Position numbers and translations under genes: made by a program. DNA of 5,393 bases. It comes from an uncultured Haemophilus sp. GTDB taxonomy: Bacteria; Pseudomonadota; Gammaproteobacteria; Enterobacterales; Pasteurellaceae. Location: assembly GCA_902481695.1 (NCBI GenBank), contig CABSXY010000133.1, positions 1 to 5,393 on the forward strand, read 5' to 3'. Every line of letters starts with the position of its first letter. Positions within the stretch are counted from its first letter, which is position 1. Under the pieces are notes generated by a model. It was not told where the DNA came from and searched no databases. It saw only the letters and a list, made by a program, of their open reading frames with translations. Shown one piece after another: positions 5,383-5,393 of this stretch.

Positions 5383-5393
5383 AAATATTCCTT

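Overview
The window looks like core chromosome of a Pasteurellaceae species close to Haemophilus. The base composition is AT-rich. There are six exact copies of the Haemophilus-type DNA uptake signal core (AAGTGCGGT or its complement) in 5.4 kb, and I saw none of the Actinobacillus-type core. The NlpI, PNPase and YhcH proteins resemble their H. influenzae counterparts as I remember them. I cannot name the species from sequence alone.

Layout, left to right. On the minus strand lies an RNA-metabolism cluster transcribed right to left: pnp (PNPase, 1199-3337), nlpI (outer-membrane TPR lipoprotein, 193-1134) and the first 39 codons of deaD (DEAD-box RNA helicase, 1-117, cut by the window edge). 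pnp has a good sigma-70 promoter, then a leader of about 145 nt that can fold into one long interrupted stem, then a GTG start. A hairpin with a short U-tract between pnp and nlpI probably acts as a partial terminator.

Diverging from pnp across a 242-bp intergenic region is yhcH (3580-4047, plus strand), a cupin-type protein of the YhcH/YjgK/YiaL family linked to sialic acid handling. It ends at a 17-bp perfect inverted repeat made of two head-to-head uptake signals, which should terminate transcription in both directions.

Converging on that terminator from the right is a two-gene minus-strand operon: tsuA/yeeE (4351-5382, thiosulfate-type membrane transporter) and tsuB/yeeD (4120-4341, TusA-like sulfur carrier). 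They are 9 bp apart and the tsuB ribosome binding site overlaps the tsuA stop codon. Together they probably import thiosulfate as a sulfur source.

I found no mobile element, CRISPR array, tRNA, rRNA or defence system, and no novel multi-gene system. The most notable non-coding feature is the pnp leader stem. Its layout matches the RNase III/PNPase autoregulatory leader known from E. coli, and its apical loop carries an uptake signal.
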